Assembly (NCBI RefSeq): GCF_029227915.1
Contig: NC_079878.1
Span: 15,006,001 to 15,070,000 of the forward strand
Reading direction: 5' to 3'
Source: Hydractinia symbiolongicarpus
Taxonomy: Eukaryota > Cnidaria > Hydrozoa > Anthoathecata > Hydractiniidae
Length of the DNA: 64,000 nt
This document shows, one piece after another, positions 57,083-64,000 of the stretch (its first letter is position 1; every line of letters begins with the position of its first letter). A program made the position numbers and the translations under genes. The notes beneath the pieces are model-generated. The model saw only the letters and a program-made list of their open reading frames with translations. It made no database searches and was not told where the DNA came from.

Positions 57083-57290
57083 TGAACGGTATGACACACT
57101 CACAATGACATGTACATCTTGGCTGAAATCCGTTGTGAGCGTCTCCCATGGCATATCCCGTTATTCTCTTCATCATAATGCATTTGAATGGTATGACACA
57201 CTCACAATGACATGTGCATCTTGGCTGCACTTTATTGTGAGTGTCTGCGACTGCATTACATCCTCATGCATAAAGATCACTAACCTTTAA
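57083..57290. repeat. tandem duplication, 102-bp unit
   Basis: TTGAA-GGTATGACACACTCACAATGACATGT-CATCTTGGCTG recurs at exactly 102 bp (57088 and 57190). The open frame through both units is probably incidental. Confidence 0.8.
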
Positions 57291-57484
57291 TCCTTCTGTC
57301 TCAAATAATAACCATGATGCCAAATGTTATGTGGTGACAAGTCAGTGATACTCTGCATTAGTTGACCAACTTGATTAGTTGGGTGGCATCACATAAGTAA
57401 GTAAGTAACGGGAAGTTTTATCTTCCTTGGGGATTCCATCCTAATGGCTGGCTCTTCTTCCCCTCTGACTGTAACTATGTTACA

Positions 57485-58690
57485 TTATTGCTAGAGATAC
57501 ACATAACATGGTGTACCTCAAGGTTCTGTGTTAGGACCCTTACTCTTTATCATCTATATTAAAGATCTTTCTAATGCCATAATTTTTAGTAAAACTACAT
57601 TATTTGCTGATGATACATGTCTACTTTTTTCAAGTCCCTCTCTAAAAAGAATCAACAAATGTGTCAATGTTGATCTCAATCCTTAAATGCTTATGTTCAA
57701 ATAAAATATCCTTAAATGTTTCAAAAACTGAGGTTATCCTTTTTCGTAGTCCCAGTGAAAAAATCAATCTAAATTTTAATCTAAAGCTTAATGGCAAACC
57801 TTTAAATTTAAGTAAGTCAGTAAGATACCTTGGAATTTTATTAGATTGTTTCTTATCCTGGAGTCCTCATATACACAATTTATCTACTAAACTTTGAAAT
57901 GCTATTAATATCATCTCCAAACTACGCTATTTTGTTCCTAAATCTACTCTTCTTTGTATCTATTATGCTCTTTTTGATTCTCATTTAAGATATGCTTGTC
58001 AGATTTGGGCCCAAAACTTTAATTTCAATGCCAACAGAACTTTCCTTCTTCAAAAACAATGTGTAAGGCTTTTGACATTTTCTGATTTTAATGCACATAT
58101 TTCTCCTTTACTTAATGAACTCCGCATTCTAAAGCTTATTGACCTTATTAAGTCCCTAAATGTTTTAAGGATTTATCGAATTTTAAACCGGCAAAATTCT
58201 TCCCTAAGTAATACATTTGATCTCAGATACTACTCTAATACTCACATCACTAGGAGGGGGAATCAAGGGGTTTATTAGCTAAAAGTCACTGTAAAACCTC
58301 TAAATATGGTATTATTATATTGTTTGTCAGTCAGTTGTTCACTGGAATGAGCTGCAGTCTCTGTGTCCTGAACTAGAGAGAGAATAGCAATTCTATCAAA
58401 ATCTAATCTAACTAAATTGCAAAATAGCATCTTTCTAAGTACAGTTACATTGCCTAAGTTATCACAGATGTTTTACTTGTTTTTCATTTAGTTATTTAGC
58501 ACAATAATTAACTACTAAACACTGGTGGCCTCCTTCAGAATCGTCTTCGACTAATAGGTGTGTCTCCTATCAATTAGTCATTTTTGTAACAAAATATTTA
58601 TTATACTTATTTAGTTTTACATTGTACATGACTTATTGATAAACAAATATTACTACTACTACAACTACTACTTGCTTGTCTGCCACACAA
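57485..58690 (+). mobile_element. CR1/L2-like LINE, 5'-truncated, with 3' tail
   Basis: It starts in the RT palm (VPQGSVLGPLLFIIYIKDL), then FADDTCLLFS (the catalytic DD box), NVSKTEVILFRS, VRYLGILLDCFLSWSPHIHN, LRYACQIWAQN and FLLQKQCVRLLTFSDFNAHI, with a few stops and frameshifts. It ends in a (TAC)n tail at about 58655-58680. Order and motifs are those of CR1/L2-type LINEs. Confidence 0.8.
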
Positions 58691-59804
58691 GCCGATTAGT
58701 ACTCAGTAGATGGCACCAGATAGGCTGACTACACTACATTTAAATTGCTAATCACGAATAGTATATGGAGAGTTGACTGGAATCTTTAGCTCTAATTGTT
58801 GTTGATAGATCTAAAATTAAAATTGACAATAGGTATTTATAGCCTTGTGTTAATACGCGAAGCATCACATATACGTCTGATGATAAAAACATGCTGGTAT
58901 GTGAGTCCTATCGTGCAAACCAATATAACCCCAAGTAGATTTCTTTGTATAAGATGTTTAAACCCCTAAGCCCTTGCTTATATCTGATTCTAAGAACATA
59001 AGTATGTACAAGGCAACAGAAAAGTTACTGCAGTCACAACAATTAACATGAACGAAATGTTTATTTAGCTCCTTCAAATATTTTTATTTTCATATGGGTA
59101 TTTATACAATTCCTTTGATAATCGTGCCTTCTGGAAGCAAAATGACGCTCCAGAAATCCATGCAATGAAAATAACACATTGTTTAACAAGAGCGTAGCTA
59201 TACGACAAAGCATAAGTATGTAACCAGCAAAATTAAAAGTGAATGAACAATTAACATTTACATCAACCTTCAATAGGTTATTTTAAACAGTTTTATATTA
59301 CTTGTGGGTAAATTTAATTGTAAAAAAACTAGCAATTTTAATTTAATTAATATGCCGTTTTTCTCGCCAGTGATTGAATTAATATTTCTTTTTTTAAATT
59401 TTTTCTAAAAATAATGTTATTTTTATTTATTACAGATCCCTGTTAAAAGTTATATCAAACGAACTTTAAAAAAAGCTATAAAATTAGGGGGTAGCCAAAG
59501 CATAAAATATCACATTTCATGAACTGAACTTGCGTATATCACAGAAGCTGATCATTATTTTTATTAACTACAAAAAAATTGCCGGGAAAACAAGAGAAGT
59601 AAAAATCCTTTAAAATTCTGTTAAAAAAACCCTAAATACTTCCCTGCTATGTAGCTTAAAAACTAAATAAATCATAAGAATACTCTAGTAAATCCTGTTT
59701 TTTTTTAGATTTTCTATGCTTATTTAAATTTTCAAGAGATGCTTTAAAGACAATTTAAATGGCTCTATGAATGACATTAGAAACACACAGCAAAGATAGC
59801 AATA
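58691..59804. other. region upstream of BTBD7, no gene seen
   Basis: It should contain the BTBD7 promoter and 5' UTR. TTTATTACAG at about 59425-59434 could be the acceptor of the exon that contains the start codon. No TATA or repeat was assigned. Confidence 0.35.
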
Positions 59805-62800
59805 ATGGGCCATTCATATTCAACAAGTAATATCGGTACATCTGAAAAAGCGGTCATATCAATAAACGATCCTTCTATGACGTCTCCACATAAAGTTGGA
59901 ACATTTTCAAGTAAAACCTCGCACAATGACAAAAATAAATCAGATTCAGCATCTAACAACAGGAAAAAGTTAATAAGATTAGGAACTATCAGGAGAAAAC
60001 TTACACGTTCATTGCGAACTGTGAAGAACTTAGATCATCGTAAGCACATTCGTGATTTATTGCAAACATGCACAGTGGGTGAGATCAAGTCTCTCTTGAG
60101 AGAATATGATGGTATAGAAGCATTAAAAGAACTAACAAGACTCAGCAATAACGTAAGACAGTATTCAAATTCGATTACACGTGACCTAGAAATACTTTAC
60201 GATAAAGAATACTGTTGGAACCTTTGTCTTAGATATAAAAATAGGATTTTTAAAGTTCATACAGCAATTCTTTGCTCGCGTTGTGACTTTTTTACCAAAT
60301 ATTTACCAAAAGATGCCATATCAGATAGGAATAAACCAGTCGAGTTACATATACTTGCGATTGATTTAAATGTGGAAGTGTTTTCATCTTTACTTAAATA
60401 TGTATATTGTGGTTACTCCAATGATGCAGGTCTACTGAATGTGCTATCCAAACTTGGAGAACAATTTGGAATGTTAGATCCTGTTAAAAACGATATGAAA
60501 GCCTTACTAGATAAGAAAGACTATGTTGATTTGGTTTTGGTTTTCAAAAATAAAACTACTGTGGATACTATTAGTGGCAACGCCTGTCACACATACGTAG
60601 AAAAAGGTGACAGCAGTGTGGACAACATGTTGGAATTCCCATGTCATGCTTCTGTACTATGTTCCAGATCTGCGTTTTTTGAATCTCTTTTGGTAAAAAC
60701 ATTTGCTACATTTAATAATAGAAGCAAGCCTTTAAAACTTGTACTCAATGAACATGTACTCCCACGTACTTACATGAAAGTGATATTAAATTGTTTTTAT
60801 ACCGACACTGTGATGTTAGATTCTATTATCAAATGGAAGTTAGCTGATGATGGTAGTGGTGAAGCTGATAGATTATTAACCATATCTGAACTGGCTATGG
60901 AATTGTACGAGATAGGATGTTTTTTAGAATTCCCTGTTTTAAAGAAAGGTATGCTTTTTTTTGTTTATCTTATGAAATTGTTCTAATGCTGTAAATTTAT
61001 CACTATAGTCGGCAAATATTTCTGAGTAATCGCAACAGTCAACACAGGTAAAGTGACTAAATTTTTGAAAAGTTAGTGAGGCTTTTGCCTACACTTTTTT
61101 GAATCTGCAGGACTTTTTATGTGATCTTCTTTTTACTGATCACCAAGTGTTCTTAGAACAATATTTTATTAAAACGTTAATTCTAGACTGGAACTTTAGT
61201 GACAGAGTGGCCTGTTTATCTAAACTAAAGTTCCATTGATTTCTGTATTCTTAAATTTTAGGTTGTGAAGATATCATAACTTCGCAGTTAAACGTGTCGT
61301 CGTTGCTTAGTGTTTTGGAATGGAGTTCACAGCCATTTGGTTCACTTTACGTGCACAGACAAGCCATGGAATTTTTTCAAGATGAGTTTTATAGCCTGTG
61401 CAAAACTTCTGTATTTCTTGCAAATATCCCAAAAAGGTTTTTGCTTCGTGTTATCAAGAGTGATTTTCTTCAGGTTAGTTTACACATGGAAATTTCAATT
61501 TTGATTTACAAATGCATAATTCTATTATGAATGAAACCATGCACTCCCGTATAAAATCTATGTAGTATGTACATGTTTTATAGACGTTTATTGTTTTCAT
61601 TTAAAACTCGAATTAATTAGTTGAATTATTTCATTCGAACAATCTAAAGTCTGTGGAAAAGAATAGTTATCCCTTTGAATTTAAAAGGACCTTTAACGTT
61701 TAACGTTTTTATTCCGATTTATAGTTTAATCAAACTAGCAAGCTAGCTCGATTATATACATCTAGTAAATAATATGAAGTCACCAAAGGACCTTAAACTT
61801 TCTGTGATTCAAAATAATATTGATATTGAAGTTTTAAAGATAAAGATCCTTCGGAATCCTGTCTTTTTTGTTATTTTTACTAATTTCTTAAATATTATAA
61901 TTATTTTACCTCACTTTTGTTAGTTTTTTTAGCAATACCTAGAAGTTATCTTTTTGCAATTGCTGTCTGCAAAAAATGCCTATTTTCTTCCCCATCTCTT
62001 TTTCATATTTTAGGCAAACGAAGAATTTATACTTGCTACCGTCATAAAGTGGGGCGAATGGCAAGTTGTCAAGTCAAATGAACAACCTGGTAATTATTTT
62101 TTAGTATATTTTTTATTGTGACTTTAAAGGGGGCTATTTTTTACATTTTTTATCTCCATTTTATTTTTTGAAGCATAATTCACTGCAAAAAAAGTCAATG
62201 TGGGACATTTAATTTTAATCCATTTTAGAACTTACCCTAAATTGTATTTATATTTTTTGTGACTACTATAATCGTGGACGAAATGTAATAAAACACCTTT
62301 GAAAATATTAATATTTTGTTGATAATTTGTAATACCAGACCAATATCAACCCTTCCCTAAATTATTCCAATCAAAGCTTTCGGCCAACTCCACACAAAAA
62401 ATTGGAGGAAAGGGACATTTTGGTAGCCGTTTCAATAGACTTGCCTGCGATTGTAAAAGCAAATACATAATTCATTTTATAGGCACCAGTCCGGGTAACT
62501 CTTTACTAAGAAGAAGTCCAAAACGCCGTGATGTTAACAACGGAATATTGCGGGACACGATTTCTGATTTACTACCTTACATTCGTTTGAAACACATTTT
62601 GCCAGCAAACTCATCTGTATTAAATACTGCATACCAACGTGGGTTGCTGCAGCGCCCATTTCCGTTTGATGTGGTGGCTTCGGAGAAACAATGCGCCGCT
62701 TCTCCAGTATATTGGTTGCGTAGTGGTCCAAAATTGGACTATCTGAGACCACGCTTGTTTTTACCGTATGTTTATGAAGTAAAGGTACGGCTTTTTATTG

Positions 62801-64000
62801 TTTATAGTTTGGGTATTTTTTCTTTTCGTTAAACAGCATAGAATTTTAAAGGGAAAAATATTGCTTTTGTTTGCCGTTTATCATGCAGTTAACCGACTAA
62901 CAAAAATCTGACTTTAGCTTTAAAAGCTTTTTCCTTGTGTTTGCCTTCTTACTAATAATTTTCGCGGGTTAAAAGGTCCTACCGCGAGGCATTCTTTAAA
63001 ACCTTGACTGAAATAAATACATGCTAAAATTTGTCATTTTTTCATGATTTCACACGGGGCTTTTGGGACAAATATTGCTTTTGTTTGCCGTTTATCATGC
63101 AGTTAACCGACTAACGAAAATCTGACTTTAGCTTTAAAAGCTTTTTCTTGTGTTTGCCTTCTTACTAATAATTTTCGCGGGTTAAAAGGTCCTACCGCGA
63201 GGCATTCTTTAAAACCTTGACAGAAATAAATACATGCTAAAATTTGTCATTTTTTCATGATTTCACACGGGGCTTTTGGGAATTCTGCAAGTATCATACA
63301 TTTTACTTATTGACGAAAACACAAATTTATCAACGCAGGGATTAGTACTAGCGAAGCTAGTCGATTTCCTGGGACTAGTAGATCAAATATTTTATTTTTT
63401 AGTTAGTACTTCACGAACGCCTTTGCACAGCAAGTGATCATGATATGCATGCATCTTCATACTATCATTCCATGCCAGACATGTTGCTTCCTTTGCAACG
63501 TACGAACAGTGGCCCCAAAACACCTAGCGATGAAGAGCTGCACAGCGCAGCCATTATGTCATTGCTAGATTCTATTCAAATTGATCAAACGACAAGACGG
63601 AAAATGATGCTGCGAGAAAAAGAACTGAAAATGTCAACCGAAGTTTTGAAAGCATTATCTCTTTTACCGGGTAAGTTGCTTTGTTGCTGTATTCTCAATT
63701 CAAAACATCAAGTAATGTGCGATAAAGTAATAGTACTTTTATCACAATACTTACTTGTTTGAATGTAGGTGCGTAAATATGTAAAGCATGCGTTTTCATC
63801 TACACCTGCATCGACATTGACTGTTATGCGAAATTAGGATTCTTTTTTACCAGCTTGTTTTTATTTCTTTTTCCGAAAATGTTTAGACAGTCGTGAAATA
63901 AGCGAAGAGGTGCAACTTCGTGTGGTACGCGAGTTTGGTTATCCTGATGAAATTGCCAGCAAAATATTCCAGCAAGTACCAGATTTAATCGAGGATTCTG
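59805..64000 (+). CDS. BTBD7: BTBD7 orthologue, six exons, 3' part off the window
   Basis: Exons 59805-60948, 61262-61473, 62014-62089, 62483-62784, 63403-63670 and 63887-64000 join in phase with GT-AG introns, about 705 residues so far without a stop. The first exon alone codes 381 residues. MGHSYSTS is a plausible N-myristoylation start (Gly2, Ser6), as in the vertebrate protein. A basic segment follows (KKLIRLGTIRRKL). BTB 1 spans about 133-225 (VHTAILCSRCDFF), BTB 2 about 238-345 (CHASVLCSRSAFFESLL), and the BACK domain starts at about 380 (EWSSQPFGSLYVHRQA, FILATVIKWGEW). Later IRLKHILPANS and LRPRLFLPYVYE match the conserved C-terminal half. BTBD7 in vertebrates regulates cell adhesion during branching morphogenesis; the role here is inferred by orthology only. 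Confidence 0.9.
62856..63283. repeat. very recent 214-bp tandem duplication in a BTBD7 intron
   Basis: Units 62856-63069 and 63070-63283 begin AAATATTGCTTTTGTTTGCC and end GGGGCTTTTGGGA, with about three differences (one indel in CTTTTTCCTTG). Both lie between exons 62784 and 63403. Confidence 0.9.

Noticed and set aside
57042-57290. 82-residue duplicated protein
   Set aside because: The frame follows a 102-bp DNA tandem duplication; there is no splice or start context.

Overview
The window is eukaryotic nuclear DNA from an invertebrate animal. It is strongly AT-rich, coding exons are short and split by GT-AG introns, and several transposon classes are nested in one another. The mix suggests a cnidarian, probably a hydrozoan: P2X7-ballast-like proteins, THAP elements flanked by TTAA, Helitrons, CR1/L2-like and RTE-like LINEs, and a BTBD7 orthologue. 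This placement is inference; no rRNA or mitochondrial marker is present.

Host genes. (1) A minus-strand gene runs from a first coding exon at 40444-40503 down to a stop codon at 4874. I assembled 15 exons by matching splice sites and codon phase. The result is an open frame of 538 residues with seven C2H2 fingers of the U1/matrin-like type (H-x5-H), each in its own exon. About 1.6 kb of coding sequence is spread over 35.6 kb. (2) A plus-strand BTBD7 orthologue starts at 59805 and leaves the window at 64000; six exons were found. (3) One exon at 296-500 (minus) is a paralogue of finger exon 3 of gene 1, so a second gene of the same family lies off the left edge.

Mobile DNA. The introns of the seven-finger gene hold most of it. 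The most striking class is a TTAA-flanked element with terminal inverted repeats (Kolobok-like) that carries two convergent genes: a THAP-domain gene and a gene for a stand-alone P2X7-type C-terminal (ballast) domain. Copy 2 (32015-35345) is intact at both ends, with exact TTAA duplications; both of its genes are open and end 9 bp apart. Copy 3 (26316-29841) is decayed and split by a Helitron. Copy 1 (about 849-3555) is inverted and decayed but keeps the C-terminal part of the THAP protein. A fragment of a fourth copy lies near 8.7 kb. Other mobile DNA includes five Helitron-type elements, two copies of a tRNA-derived SINE, a full-length RTE-like LINE with a 9-bp target duplication (41039-44229) and two partial copies, a second two-ORF LINE (45.8-49.2 kb), several CR1/L2-like fragments, a Ty1/copia-like remnant, a hAT-like element with a 5-bp duplication (51970-53317) and a foldback-like element with a 53-bp minisatellite (37634-38839).

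Layout: 1-500 paralogue exon; 0.85-3.6 kb THAP/P2X7 copy 1; 4.9-40.5 kb seven-finger gene with transposon-filled introns; 41-44.2 kb full-length LINE; 45.4-58.7 kb a pile of nested retroelements and decayed genes; 59.8-64 kb BTBD7.
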